Shown: positions 36,890-49,158, counted from the stretch's first letter. The stretch: 64,000 nucleotides of DNA from Chrysemys picta bellii (GCF_011386835.1 NC_088791.1:24960998-25024997), one strand, 5' to 3'. Numbers and translations: made by a program. The notes: generated by a model from the letters alone, not told the origin.

Positions 36890-37440
36890 CCATTGAAACT
36901 GTTTTATTACAGAAAACAGTGAGTTTTGACTAAACACATTTTTTAGTGAAGAGTCTGCTTTCCACAGAATTTTTTTTTTTTTTTTTTGTCAAAAAAAAAT
37001 AATTTTCAAAACCCAAAACATTTTCAGTTTTCAAATGAAAACTGAAATATTTCAATTTAGATATAACACTATTGTGCCTCATAGAATTTGTAGTTTTTGT
37101 TGCTTAGTGTCCCCATTGTACTCATGGGCTGGGCTCCCCAACTGGATTACAGCTACCGTGTTACATCATTGCCAGACATTCCCATAATGCACCATCTCCG
37201 TTCACTAAAATAATACACCATGGTGCCTCATGAGAGATGAAGTCCAGCCCAGCTTATAGAAGAGAATGGAAGCATGAGGCATCCAAACGACAACTGTCAT
37301 GAGACACAGCAGGAGCATGTTTCCAATCAAACAATTTCATTTTTTTGGGGGGGGGGGGGGATTCAAAACTTTTTTTGTTGTTGTTGTCCTTTTCATCAAC
37401 ATTTTTCACAGGGGAAAAAAAGCCCTTTTCTGACCAGCAC
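36890..37440. repeat. A/T-rich foldback repeat with poly-T and poly-G runs
   Basis: The left part has a long T run (36969-36987), then aaaaaaaaataattttcaaa and a tcagttttcaaatgaaaact self-complementary block. The right part has gaaaaaaagccc and ctgaccagcac. A pure G run lies at 37347-37360. It resembles 19435-19572 and 53268-53450. Confidence 0.4.
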
Positions 37441-38639
37441 AAATTATCTGCGATATTTTGGCTGGCTAGCTTCTGGGTAGGAGCCAGCTGTCTTCATATT
37501 CATTGAACTCACCTTTGCAAAAGCAGAGATTGACTCCTTTCTAGATGGAACAGAAGAGAGACATAGCACTAAGTATCCAAGTTAGGAATACATGAAACGT
37601 CTTGAATTGCTGCTTGAAATAATATGCCTTGCTGAAACAGTACAGTATTATGGAGTGTAGAGAGTTAGTAACAGAATGTTGGATCATGACACTCCAGCTA
37701 ATGATCACTAGATGTATTTATTTGGAGAGTGCTCTTGACTCTGAAACTTTACTCCGCACACTCTTGCTATGAAAGAGTCTAACTTTGTTGATTTTCAGGA
37801 TATATTGCAAAGCTAAACCAGGCATTTTCTGAGGGTGTAGGTTGAAAGAAGGGATGGAGTCAGCGTTCATAGGTTAGACTCATTGTATAACTCTAGTCAT
37901 TTGCCTTTGATGCCATTTGCAGTAAGGGACTGCTGACACAGCTTCAGTCCCTAGCAGGGTACATGGAGTGGCACTTGGGTGGTTCATTTTTAAGAGTTGT
38001 CTACATTAGACATTTTTTACTTGTATTAATTGATTGCCAATTAACTTAAGTCAGCTCACATGTTTGTACATGCTAGCCTAGGCACTTAATGAGAGCTTGC
38101 TCCATGCTTGTGGTGTATCTAGACTAGCACATACAAATGTGTTACCTAACAACTTCAGTGGGCATCACAGAATTCAATTTTTGTTTTTTTATAATTTCAA
38201 TGGATAATATCAAACTTAATTTTTAAGCATTTTCAAATGTTGTTGATTTACATTTTCACAGTTGCAGGAAATTATGGGGGGTATCAGACAATAGTTGTTT
38301 ACTGACAATAGATGCTGAGTATCAAAAAGTTAAAGCTTTATAATTGTTAAAACAAAAATTGTCAAAAATCACATGTCAAAATGTACAAAGTAAATAGCTT
38401 TAAACCAAACTCAAAGTTTTCCAGCAGCATTTTTCTTAGTTGGCCTATCTTTACATTTCAGTTATCACTGGTGGAAATATTTTGTCATTGGTTTGTGTGT
38501 ATGGTGAAATCAACATTTGCCAATAAAAATCTAATTCTTCCAAGCCTAAACTTAATTAGTTATCAGTTGTTTCAAATAAAAACTCTAGTGCAGACATATC
38601 TGCAGAAGATAAAATCCTGCTTTCTCCTGCAGGATACCA
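37441..38639. other. Intron, nothing recognised
   Basis: AT-rich with no supported feature. The open frame that starts at 38381 only becomes LINE-like further on. Confidence 0.4.
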
Positions 38640-39610
38640 TTGCATCCTATATTATCCCCCCTCTTGTTCATTGTGTATTTGAGGCCTTGCCACTAGGAAG
38701 TGTCAATGAGGAGCCCTGGACTTCAGTGCCTTCAACATATCACACACTGCTGTGTATCTCCATCTTGTCTAAACTGTCTGGAGGAATTGATCCCCCTATC
38801 CAGTGTGGTACTTGGATGAGAACTAACTCTCTCAAACTCTATCTAAATAAGACTGGAGATGTTTTATGTGGAAGGAAGGAACCAGAAGAAATGACAAGGA
38901 TTATATCAAACTCCTGGTTTGAGGGAGAAACCTCACTTTTCATTATTCAGCTTTGAAATTTGAAGGTGCTATTAAAGTTTGCACTGCAACTGGATGTTCA
39001 AGTAATAGTTGTGCCTAGACTACTCTTTTTCATTGGCCTTTGTCTAAAAAGATGCAACCCTTTTTTCCAGTGCAGACCTCCTTACAGTAATCAAAGCCTT
39101 CCTCATGTCTACTGTCATGCACTCTATGTAAGTTGCATGTTGGGATCAATCAGCTAATTAGGTTCATGGAGAATGTGGCTGCTTGCCTGTTAAGAGGTGC
39201 TTCATGCTTAAGGCATTTCTTAAGATGTTGGTTTTAACCTATAAATCTTGGTGGGCCTAATTCAAAAATTCTTAGTCACACTGAGAGGCACTTATCTATG
39301 TGAGTAGCTTCACTGAAGCAAATAGGTCTCTGAGTAAGTGTCACTCAACCTGAGTAGTACTGCAGAATGGGGTCCCAAATAGTGAGGGACTCAGCTGCCT
39401 GAGAGCTCACAGCTGTCTTTGTGTGACAAAGATGCAGCTGTCATAGGGTTAAGGGCCTCTGGTTTAAAATAGAGGGATTTGGTAGTAAGGAGCCTTGGAT
39501 GGGGAATCCTCACATTTGGAAATTACTGCATCCCCTTTTGGTTGGACAGACTCGATTAGCCTTCAAGGAATACTGGAAAGCTCATCTATTTCCCTGGGAT
39601 TTCCTAGCAG
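38640..39610 (+). pseudogene. Worn LINE (L2/CR1-like) reverse transcriptase remnant
   Basis: The longest open frame in the window (38381-38956, 191 codons) contains WMRTNSLKLYLNKTGDVL near its end. This resembles the W-M-x-x-N-x-LKLN-x-x-KTE block after the reverse-transcriptase active site in L2/CR1-type LINEs. In other frames 38960-39180 continues the pattern of the C-terminal domain, and 39490-39600 gives a WGI...LDRLD-like tail. A palindromic repeat lies inside at about 39250-39370. Many frame changes make it a fossil. The first part of the open frame is T-rich and likely chance. Confidence 0.45.
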
Positions 39611-39971
39611 GGTGGGAATGAGGCTCAATCAGACAAGGAAGGCTTTGTACATATATGATGGGTCCATTAAATAGTCAGGAAAGACATGGCTGTTTTTTTT
39701 TTAATTATAGCTGTTTCTTCATTTGTTGTGTATTTTGATATATCTATACGCACCAAGACCTTGGAGTAAGAACTTTTAATTTAAGTAACTTTAAAATAAT
39801 ATTTAAAGTTCCTTTCATCCCCAAAGATACCCAGAAGATTTTCTAACTTTACAAAATATATGTATATTTACCACACTTGTAACTGAAGCCACTTTCTCTA
39901 GAGTGTTTGAAGTAGTCATGGTTTGTGAAAAGATGTTTTAATTTTTTATTTTCTGTATATATTTATTACAG
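39611..39971. other. Intron upstream of the 190-nt exon
   Basis: AT-rich, ending in the T-rich tract and acceptor of the 39972 exon. Confidence 0.5.
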
Positions 39972-40161
39972 ATGATGGAGCGATGGGAGAATCAAGGCAG
40001 CCCTCAGACCAGTTTATCTGCTCCAGCTATACCACAGAGTATTCCCTTTCCACCCACCCTTCACAGGAGTTCGTTTCCTGATTCAACAGAGGCCTTTGAT
40101 CCAAGAAAACCCGACCCATATGAGCTATATGAGAAGTCAAGAGCTATTTATGAAAGTAGGC
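39972..40161 (+). CDS. MAGI2: MAGI2-like internal exon, PDZ2-PDZ3 linker
   Basis: This 190-nt exon has acceptor tttattacag and donor gtaagt. It starts in phase 0 and ends in phase 1 (63 codons plus one C). It begins MMERWENQGSPQ and includes PDPYELYEKSRAIYESR, which I recognise as the conserved linker just before the third PDZ domain of MAGI2. MAGI2 is a membrane-associated guanylate-kinase-like scaffold with GK, two WW and several PDZ domains. The two Met codons at the start are internal residues, not a start site, because they directly follow a splice acceptor. The trailing C forms CAG (Gln) with the 62908 exon. If that exon is skipped, the C must pair with a downstream PDZ3 exon outside the window. 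MAGI1 and MAGI3 share parts of this linker, but the match to the 62908 exon favours MAGI2. Confidence 0.9.
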
Positions 40162-41440
40162 GTAAGTGAAAGCCCTGTTCACCCTGCTGAGCATTTAATT
40201 ATTTTAAGCATTTGCCTATGAATGTGTCAAGGCTAACATATTTTATGTAATTATATCTATTGTAGTTTAAAGCAACCCACATATGAACCCAATTATTGCA
40301 TACTATTAAAAATTATTCAAACTCTACCTTGATACATTTATCCTAAAATTGTCTAAATTTTACACATTTACGCTTTGGCTTTCACACAAGTTTGTTTTCT
40401 TGCTATTACCCCTCCCCTGTTCTGAATCGTAAGTCCTCAAAGAAGAACAGTATACATCAAAATATCTTCTTTGTAGTTAACTGAAAAGGTGATGCAAATT
40501 TACCATTAAATTGTCCTGCTTTTCTTACCCTTAGATTGAAGTTTAAAAAGGAAACTTTTGGTTGGTTGGTTGGTTTTACTTATAGTGATTTTCTGCTAGT
40601 TGTTATAGCATACTTGCTGCTAAAAATCCACTAACCCGTAATACCTGAAGACTTATGGAAAACAAAACTCTCTCCAGCTTCTCATCCTTATTTTCTTTTT
40701 TCGTGTTCTTAAGGAATATATTGCATGTATTCCACATTAAGGAAAAGACATGTTATCCCATCTATATTTGCTCCCATAACCTTTTAGATAAAAATTGTAT
40801 ACTGTATGTAAACAAGAGCTCTTAAATTAAGAACAACATTTAAATATTATGTGCTATTCTTTAAGATTTGTGTTCTTATAGTCATATCTTATGCTTGTAT
40901 ATAGCACCTTTCACTTTGAAGGCTCTCAAACTAATGTATAAATTATGTGCAAAATGTTGCACTGAATTACACTGGCATAGATCCAGATTAACTCCCTCGC
41001 CATCAGTTTGACCCTGTGTATTGGAGATGATCCTAAGCAACAAAGTTCAGATTAAGATTCAGGAACAAACTTTTACAAAGTTTGGGAGTGCCTGATATAG
41101 TTTCGTTTCAGAACCACCTCTACTATATATCACTAAAATAAGGGAATTGTTTCAATCACTATTGATATAAAGCCACTCTGAAGTGAAATGTGATAACTTA
41201 GTAAATACTCATGAAATCTGTGTTCAGAACATTACATATAAATATCTGAAGGAGCAGAAAGAGAAAGAGAGAATTTAAATTATGTCATTATCTAATGATT
41301 GTGTCAAAGTACCCTGAAGTAGCCCTGTCTCCATCTAAAATCAGTGATCTGGAAATAAGATGTGCATTTCTCAGTCGTGCAGCATAATTACCCACAAGGA
41401 TAATCTGCACTAAATTCCTTACCCTTCCTCCCCACATTCC
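40162..41440. other. Start of the ~22.7-kb intron
   Basis: It begins with the gtaagt donor. A possible MIR piece (atatagcacctttcactttg) lies near 40900. Nothing else was recognised. Confidence 0.5.
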
Positions 41441-42010
41441 ATGACAGACTCTCTCCATTCTTTGGCACTGTTTCACTTTGTCACCATTCTTCCATCATCC
41501 AGGCCCTTGACCTGGGAGTTATCTTTGACAATTCTCTCTCCATTGATGTACATACCCAGGCTGTGCCCAAATCTTGCTACCTCTTCCATAATAACTTCTC
41601 TAAGAGCCAACTTCATCTTTCTGTCCACACAGCTGAATCTCTTGTATAGACCCTTGATTACTGAAACCTTCTCCTATCTGGCCTTTCTTATGCCCACATC
41701 ACACCCCTACACTCCATTCAAAATGCTGCTGCCAAAACCATTTGCCTCACCAATCATTCTGTATGTTTTATCCAGATGCCTTCTCTGACTATCCCTTTTC
41801 CAATGTATCAAGTTCAACCCTTCAAGGTGTTTCACATCTCTGCCCTTCCCTTATCCTCTGTTCTTGTCTCTTATCACACCGCCCGGCATCCCCTCCACTC
41901 AGCCAATGATGTTAGCTTTGACTGCTCCCTACTCCGCTCCTCCCAGTACCATCTTTGCACTTTCTTCCACATAGCTCCATATGCACACTACATGTTTCTG
42001 AAGTGATACA
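41441..42010 (+). mobile_element. L2-like LINE 3' fragment
   Basis: Translation in shifting frames gives LGVIFDNSLSI at about 41513-41545 and, further on, a QNAAAKTICLTNHS block near 41720-41760. These match the LGV-x-xD-x-xL and QNAAAR blocks of L2-type reverse transcriptases. The frame is broken many times. Confidence 0.6.
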
Positions 42011-42529
42011 TAAAGCCACTACTCTTTCTTCCACCAAATTCTTCCTCCATGTAATCTATTTCTTCTGTGCTACTTCCAAAAAACAGGCCAATTAGTAATG
42101 GATAGGTTAGGGAGTAGTTGGGTATAGTTGAGTATTTATTACACAAAATGACAGACAGTGGGCCTGATAAACATGTAATGGAATGGTGAGTTGCCTGAGT
42201 GTATAGAAAATTATACACAGTTTGATTGTGTCTTTCTCCTCCCCGCTCTTTGAGTGAGATTTTTCACCCAGCTATGGCCCTTTTTGTGATTCTAAAGCCG
42301 GTGAAGAATTTCTCAAGTACAGGCCTTGCATAGGACCATCTTTGGATACCCTGTGCACTCTCTCATGCAAACCCTGGCATATAGGCATGTAGCACTTTGT
42401 GCATTCTTAGTAGCCCATCAGTATCCTGGGAGTTTGAAGCTACTTTTGTCCCCACTTCCCCAGTATTGCAAGAGAAGCAGCACAGAATCTCACCCTTTGT
42501 ATTTTGCTTGTCTTCTTAGGCCAATTTCA

Positions 42530-42665
42530 AAAATGGGTACCTAAGGTTGGGCTCCCAAGTTCATATATATATATAAATAACTTGCCTGGATTTCAGAAGT
42601 GCCGAATATCCAGAATATATGGACTTGGGAATTTAATTTAATTTTAGGCATCCGTTTTTGAAAAT
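42530..42665. repeat. Palindromic MITE-like repeat
   Basis: The ends aatttcaaaaatgggtacct and aggcatccgtttttgaaaat are near-inverse, with a short TA run between. It fits the family of foldback repeats in this intron. Confidence 0.45.
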
Positions 42666-42679
42666 TTTGTCTTTAGTTT

Positions 42680-42778
42680 ATAAACACTTTAGGGCAGGAA
42701 CTGTATTCCTGTGCATATGTGGACAGCGCCTACCATCTTGTGGTTGTTACTTCAATACTGATAATAAATATTCATTAA
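42680..42778 (+). repeat. L2/MIR-type 3' tail
   Basis: It holds aacactttagggcaggaact, acagcgcctaccatcttgtg and a final ataataaata. Confidence 0.55.
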
Positions 42779-43139
42779 TAATCCAATCTCTTTCACTGTT
42801 CTGAAAAGTTATTCTCGATTGAACCTCCTGGCAGCAGTACTTGTAGAAATTGCACTTGAGCTTCTATCTACACTCGTGAGAGATGCATACTGTATTTGAA
42901 AACTGTTTGAAAATGTGGGTCAGTTTGATTGCAGTGTGGACTAAGCCAAGGAGATTTGAGAAAAGAGTTAGCGGAGCCATATTTGAACAAAGTTTGCAAA
43001 CAGTTTTTAAACATGACTCTCTCTCAGGGCTTTAGTGGGAAAAAAAAGAAAAGAAAGAATGTCAGTGCTGATATGTTTTTCTCCAAAGCGTTGTCTTCTG
43101 AGGAAGACTCTAAAGAGAGGTGAAAGTAAAAAGGGAGTC

Positions 43140-43263
43140 AGGTTTCAGAGTGGTAGCCGTGTTAGTCTGTATCAGCAAAAACAACGAGGAGTCCTTGTGG
43201 CACCTTAGAGACTAACAAATTTGGACATAAGCTTTCGTGGCTAAAACCCACTTTATCAGATGT
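43140..43263 (-). mobile_element. Penelope-like fragment with hammerhead-like core
   Basis: On minus, the segment reads CTGATAA (43259-43253), then a hairpin GTGG-gttttag-CCAC, then GAAAGC with GAAA at 43236-43233, then TTATGTC. This is the order of a minimal type I hammerhead ribozyme (CUGAUGA, stem II, GAAA, short stem III, NUH), with one change in CUGAUGA. Penelope-like retroelements are known to carry such ribozymes, so I assign it to them. The rest matches a repeat (gtgttagtctgtatcagc, gtggcaccttagagactaac) that is abundant in turtles. It has no coding part. Confidence 0.6.
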
Positions 43264-44435
43264 CCATCATTAACAAGTATTTTGGGTAACTCAGCATTGC
43301 TGCTCAAAATATATTTGGCTTGATGTACCATTTTAAGGAGAGAGCAGCCCTTTGCAAATAATTGCTCCCCATAGGTGTAGTTTCTATAATAAATGAAGTA
43401 TTTTAGCAGAGCCCTGCACTTTCAATTCAGCGGAGCCTGAGCAGCCTCTTGGGGTGAAGCCATCATGGCAAGATCTGAAAAGTGCAAACTATAAACTGAT
43501 TACTTGGCAACACTGAAAAAAATACAGTGAAAATCAGGAAATACGTAAATGAACAGTATGAGATCTGCTTTCATCTTAGGTTCCAATATGAAGAGCTCCA
43601 TATTTTTGGAGCTAAATAATAGTGGAGGCAAATATCAGGATCAATTCATATTCAGCCCTGAACACGACTCAAATATGAATACAATCCAAAGTCAAGTATA
43701 AACATTGGGATAGGGCATTTGTCCCCAAATAGGTGATTTTATACCAAGAAGGAGTTTTTCTCATCCATCAAAAAAAATCTTCTGGGTGAGAGTCCTTAGA
43801 CTAGGTTTCTAGTTCTCATTGCTCACCACTCCTTCTGCTCTGTGAGTGATTCTAATCTACCATGTTCAGTAGCATATGCCATGCCAGTGTTGTTCCTATC
43901 TGGAGAAAAGATAACAATCTTGGGTAGACTTTCTTGACCATATTTGTTTAAATGTTTGGTTTCACTTGAGTTCTGCCCTAATGGCAACTGGAAATTATAG
44001 ATAATTGTAGACAGAGACATAGAAGTCATGAACCAGAACTGGACCCAAAATGAAACAAGCACACAAGGCTACAGTAACCGTACTTCCCTGTTTGCTGGGA
44101 ACATCCTGGTGTTTCATGCATCTCTGGAACAAGATATATTGAAACCAGTGTTTTCCCAAGTTTTAATTGATTCTTCTTTGCTTATGTCATCCTTCAAATT
44201 TTTTTATTTAACGCTTGAGAGCTGAAAACACGTGCATATTCCCCAATCCTAATAACTTAAAATTTTTTCCTCCCACAGTCTTACCCCCACAACCTTAAAT
44301 CATTCTTCTGAGCCCAGCATTGTCTCCATTCTTCCTGCCATTTTAGTTCTATGGATGTCATGGACACAGCTCTTTAGCACTTTGAATTCATCAAGCAGAT
44401 TATTCTTCCCCCCTTATTAATGTATTATGTAATAG
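43264..44435. other. Intron, nothing recognised
   Basis: No supported feature. Confidence 0.4.
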
Positions 44436-44600
44436 ATTAATAGATTCCAAGGCCAGAAGGGACATCTGTGATAATCTAGGCTGACCTCCTGTATAACACA
44501 GGCCATAGAACTCCTAGAATAATTCCTAGAGCAGATCTTTTAGAAAAACATCCAGTTAATAATCCCTAGAAACCCACTCCAGGCCCTGCTGAAATTTGAA
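44436..44600 (-). mobile_element. CR1-like 3' fragment
   Basis: The plus strand reads ccaaggccagaagggacatc, ctgacctcctgtataacaca and aaacatccagttaat, the same family as 19622-19905. Confidence 0.6.
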
Positions 44601-45895
44601 CCTAGGATCTCATAGTTACTAGGCAGCACGGCATAAATTCTCATAGAATATTTCCTGGAGCCCCGAGGCTCAGGACTTCAGCCCTGCGGAAGGCACTGGG
44701 GCTCAGGGCTTCTGCCCCAGGGGACGCGCTGGGACTCCTGCGGATTTGAAAATATTTACCAGAGCTCTGATCCAGACAGCTCTGGCTAAAGGTAAGCCCT
44801 GCTAGACAGGTACATTTAGCCAACTAAGCCACGCACCCTTTTAATTTAAAGGTATAGGACCAACTCAGGCCCCTGCAAGGGGTTATCTGGGATTTGAATC
44901 CAGGACCTCTCATACCCAAAGCGTGACTCATACCCGTAGATCAACAAACTGGCAATGTGAAAAACAAAGTGCAGGGAACCTGTTAACCAGTCAAAGGATT
45001 GTCAGCTAAAGTGGAGGTTGCGGGGGTGGGGAAAGGGTTTCAAAATAACACACACCAAGCCTCATAGCAGATGGTTGTGTCAGTTTGATACTCTTCATCA
45101 TGCTTACACTTAAAGTTTAAAAGAAAAGTTTAATTACATTTATAGAAAAAGCACTCATCCCAAAATAGACTTATTGCCTCAATCTCATGGCATGACATGA
45201 GGGAAAAGTTTTATTTTCCCCCAAAAATCCAACTAATCCTGTTGTGGAATCATTTGGGAAGAAAGGGATGGTACTTGATATTTTTTTCATATTCACAATT
45301 ATTAGATCAGCTCAGCTTTATATCATACTAGTACTACTTTGTATTTATGTAGCCCCTTTCATCTGAAGATCTCAAAGCACTTTACAGACACTCTCCTAGG
45401 GTGTGGATGAAATGTTATGTAAGTTCTCCCCATCCTCCCTCAGTTACTTTTCTATATTAAATACTGATTGTTGTAAATATACAATTTATGAGGAACAGTT
45501 TGCCCAGCATCCTCTGCAGTAACACATCAGTCAAGCTCTGATGTGAAAAGTTGTCAGGACTCTATATGGCATAATGTTCCTTGTGGTATAAATGATTTGC
45601 AACAGAAATTCCATTGTACTTTACTCTAATGAAAGGGTTAAAGTGAAATGTTTCTTTCCAGTGGTTAAGATACATACATGAGTCCAAGGCTGCTGAGGTG
45701 ACACAGAAATGCCAGTAGAAAGAATGTGATCAACTAGCAATAAGCTCTTATTAGAAGTGAAATGTGGACAGCTACAGTTCCGGCTTTTACTGACAGGCCA
45801 AAAATTCCTGCTTTCTAAATCTTTCATGTTGCTTTTTCTTCTGATCAAAGTAGCAGTAATGTACTTGTCAGTTATAAGGCATCATCTATAAGTGT
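44601..45895. other. Intron, weak SINE hints
   Basis: About 44850-44945 has atctgggatttgaatccagg, a B-box-like block of a tRNA-derived SINE. About 45325-45405 has gtatttatgtagcccctttc and ctcaaagcactttacagaca, an antisense MIR piece. Nothing else was recognised. Confidence 0.4.
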
Positions 45896-45900
45896 GTGCT

Positions 45901-46616
45901 TGTAATGGGATGCATTCACCTCTCATGAGCACTGCCTTGGCCAAATGCACACATCTGCATGTTCTCTCTCAGATTGTCCCTGCTCTGGGATAGAGCAGTG
46001 CCCGAGGGCTCCCTCCCTGGAGACAATGACTTCGCCTTCTTGGGGCTTCCTGGCTTACAGCCCTGGGCCACTATAGTTCAGTTTCCCCTCTGGGGTGCCT
46101 CAATGTCCAGGCCACTTCCCCCCAGTGTCTAATGGGGGGGGGGACCCAGGCCCACCCACTACTCCGGGTCCCAGCCCAGGGACCCTCTAGTTCGCAACTA
46201 TTGGCTGTGTCCCTTTAACTATGTCGCACGGCTTCTCTAATTCCCTGGGCCACTTCCCCAAAGCCCCACACTGTCTTCACCCTTACCTCAGGGCTTTGTC
46301 CTAATGGAGTCCCAGCAACCAGCTCAGGGCTCCTTTTCACTGTCCTTGGCTTCTGGCAGCACTACCTCATCCTAAGTCCTGTAGCTCTGTCAGCCAGCCA
46401 CACACCATCCACACTCCTTCAGCTCCAACAAGGAACTGAACTGCCTCTGGCCCTGCAGCTCTTCTTTTACTAAGCTGCTGGGCCCCGATTGGCTGTGTCC
46501 CACACAGTCTGTCTGGGCCGCTTGAAGGAGGACCCGCTCCGCTACCCTTTTTGGGGGCGGGGTGTGGCAGGGCCACAAGTCCTCCAGCAGGGGGCCTCAG
46601 AGGGTCTGGTATACCC
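45901..46616 (-). repeat. 3' LTR of the GMR1-like element
   Basis: The partner of 51023-51716, starting TGTAATGGG on plus. Differences include a longer G run (46134-46143), point changes and small indels. The TATA-like box of the other LTR reads TAAAAG here (46469-46464). The inner edge is blurred by mutation (gtatac against gtatcac). Confidence 0.85.
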
Positions 46617-46689
46617 TGTCAGACCTCTCCCCTCAGAAAGGATTAGGATGGGGGCATTTCCCCGAAAACAGTATCGACCCCTGTGCGGG

Positions 46690-47132
46690 AGAAGAAATCT
46701 GCATTCCCATGTTGGGACCCCAGGCAATGTCCTATTGTGAAGGTCGTACGATTGCAACACCAGATACCATCATGTAATCTGGGGGGTTGTGTCTTTCATG
46801 GCTTGCATCCACTTCAAAGGAGCGTGGTCTGTGAGGAGTTCAAACGGGGCTCCAAATAGCTAGTAACACAATGCCACCACTGCCCTGCGGATAGCCAAGC
46901 ACTCTCGTTCTATGGTGCAGTACCTAGTCTCCTGCAGCTGAAGCTTTTTCCTCAGATAGAGGATTGGGTGTTCTGTCCCTTGGAAGTTCTGGGACAGTAC
47001 AGACCCAAGTCTACAGTGGACACATCTGTGTGCAGGATAAATTATAAGGCAAAGTAGGGGCATCGGAGCACTGGCTGCTGCCCCAAAATGTCTTTTATGC
47101 TTTGAAACGCCACCTGGCATTCCTGTGTCCAT
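46690..47132 (-). pseudogene. GMR1-like RNase H
   Basis: It includes HPILYLRKKLQLQETRYCTI and ERECLAIRRAVVAL, the block with the catalytic Glu of Gypsy RNase H. After a stop near 46860 it reads LFGAPFELLTDHAPLKWM, with a further catalytic Asp. No integrase-like sequence follows before the LTR, which confirms that integrase is not in its usual place. Confidence 0.85.
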
Positions 47133-47229
47133 AGTACCATATTCAGTACCGACGTCTTGGTCAGGTCTGTCAATGGTGCCACTAGTGTCTCAAAATGGGG
47201 GATAAACTGTCTGTAATAACTGGCCAGTC

Positions 47230-48167
47230 CTAAAAAGGCCCAAACCTGGTTTTTTGGTTTGTTTTTGGAACTAGAGTTTTTTCTAGAGCTGCGGTTTTAT
47301 CTTGTAGGGGCTGTATCTTCCCGTTCCCTACCAGAAACCCAAGGTATTTGGTCTCTTGCATACCAAACTTACATTTCTTTTGGTTCACTGTGAGCCCAGC
47401 CTTTCTCAGTGACTGAAGAACAGATGCTACGTGCGTTAAGTGTGACCACCAATCTTCACTGAAGATCACTAGGCAGCTCCAAATTGACCATGGTGACACA
47501 GTACCTGATCCATCAGGCGTTGGAAGGTGGCTGGCACCCCATGTAATCCAAAGGGCATAGTTATAAAATGGGACAGCCCTAGGAGGGTGGCAAATGCAGT
47601 TTCTTCCTGGGAGTCTTTTGTAAGGGGTATTTGCCAATACCCTTTGGTTAAGTCCAATGTTGTTAGGTACCTTGCCTTTCCAAGCTGATCCAAGAGTTCA
47701 TCCACTCGGGGCGTAGGATAAGCATCGAACTGTGAGGCTGCATTTAGGGCCCTGACATCCACACAGAACCAGGTGGTGCCATCTGGTTTGGGCACCAGGA
47801 CCACTGGGCTGCACCAAGGGCTTTGAGATTCCTCAATAACCCCCAGCTCCAGCATTGCCCAAACCTCTTATTCTACAGCCTCCCAGAGCTTTTCAGGAAC
47901 TCGGTAGGTCTTGTGTTCTGGTTTGGCAGTCAGATTCATCCTGATTTGATGGGCTATTAGAAGAGTCCAACCCGGCTGAGAGAAGAGATCATCAAAGTAT
48001 CCCAGAAGATTTCTGGTCTGCCATTGCAGGCGTGGAGGGAGGCATTCTGCTATGGGTACATCTGCAGTGTCTGCTGGGAATTTCACCTCCAATCCCAAGT
48101 CATCCGGCAGGTCCGGGGTGGGAGGGTCTATAAATAGACAGTTATGTGCTTTCCATGCTTTTAACAA
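47230..48167 (-). pseudogene. GMR1-like reverse transcriptase, catalytic motif deleted
   Basis: 48167-47868 is the linker into the domain. 47855-47469 carries the fingers and palm (GVIEESQSPWCSPVVLVPKP; motif A in TTLDLTKGYWQIPL; motif B-like FGLHGVPATFQ). The next frame at 47637-47230 resumes at VIFSEDWWSHL and goes on to KCKFGMQETKYLGFLVG. The Y-x-D-D motif expected between them is gone through a small deletion near 47470, so the copy cannot polymerise DNA. Position after integrase defines the unusual order. Confidence 0.9.
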
Positions 48168-48182
48168 GTTTACATGGAAAAT

Positions 48183-49158
48183 TTATTTTTCCCTTCTCTT
48201 ATCTGGGCAATAGATCTCATAGTCCATGTCCCTTATTTGTCTTATGATCTTGAAAGGCCCTTGCCATTTGGCCAAGAGCTTACTTTCAGAGCTGGGTAAC
48301 AATAGCAAGACCCGGTCACTGGGTTGATAGACTTTCTCCTGGGCTCCTTTATTATAGTCGCGAGCCTGGGTTTGTTGGGCCCACTCTAGATTCTCTCGGG
48401 CGAACCTGGCCACCTGATGTAGTCATTCACGCATTTGTAACACATATTGAATTACATTTTGGACTCGGGATGGTTGCTGTTCCCATGTTTCCTTGAGAAG
48501 GTATCCCTCTGGGTCACCGGCCATAAAGCAGCTCAAACAGGGAAAATGCTGCGGACCTCTCTTACTACAACATAAGATAGGGCAAGAGTTGGTCCCAACT
48601 GTGAGGGTCGGTGCTTACAAATTTTTTCAACATGTTTTTCAAGATTCGATTGAACCTCTCCACCAGGCCATCCATTTGAGGGTGGTACATGGAGGTCCTG
48701 AGAGGCTTAACCTTGAGAAGTGTCCACACCTTCTTTAACAACTGGGACATGAAATTTGTCCCATGGTCAGTCAGGATTTTGGTAGATAAGCCCACCCAAG
48801 AAAAAAGTTGAACTAGCTCTGTTGCTACAGTTCTTGCAGTTATTGAGCACATGGGGACCATTTCTGGCTGTCATGTGGCATAGTCCACCATGACCAGTAT
48901 GTGTTGGTGGCCCCAGGCACTTTTCTCGAGGGGGCCCACAATATCGACCCCTATCCTATCAAAGGGCATATCTACTAGCGGTACGGGTAGTAGAGGAGCC
49001 CACCCTGAACCCTTTCGTGCAACCTGCTGACGACAGGACGCACAGAAATTAGCAGTCTCCTTATAGATCCCCAGCCAGAAGAACTGAGCCAATAAGTGGG
49101 CTAATGTTTTTCCCCAGCCAAGATGTTCAGCTGATGGTATTGAATGAGCCAGCCACAA
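48183..49158 (-). pseudogene. GMR1-like integrase, upstream of reverse transcriptase
   Basis: Three minus-strand segments make one integrase. 49158-48871 holds the zinc-binding part (His 5, His 12, Cys 39, Cys 42) and the first catalytic Asp (VDIVGP, residue 72). 48861-48565 holds the second Asp (LTDHGTN) and the Glu (GLVERFN) with 35 residues between them, the classic D-X35-E spacing. 48413-48183 is the C-terminal DNA-binding part (AKWQGPFKII). The three catalytic residues are present, but stops or frame changes separate the segments. The enzyme would join element DNA to the genome. Confidence 0.9.

Noticed and set aside
38381..38956. 191-codon open frame as a protein-coding gene
   Set aside because: The early part is T-rich with no domain, the end looks like LINE reverse transcriptase, and no splice or start context supports it.
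39972..39977. Two Met codons as a translation start of a short protein
   Set aside because: They immediately follow a consensus splice acceptor and the frame is set by the upstream exon, so they are internal residues.
43140..43263. Active hammerhead ribozyme at this locus
   Set aside because: The core has at least one change in CUGAUGA; only the family consensus could be active, so it is reported as hammerhead-like.
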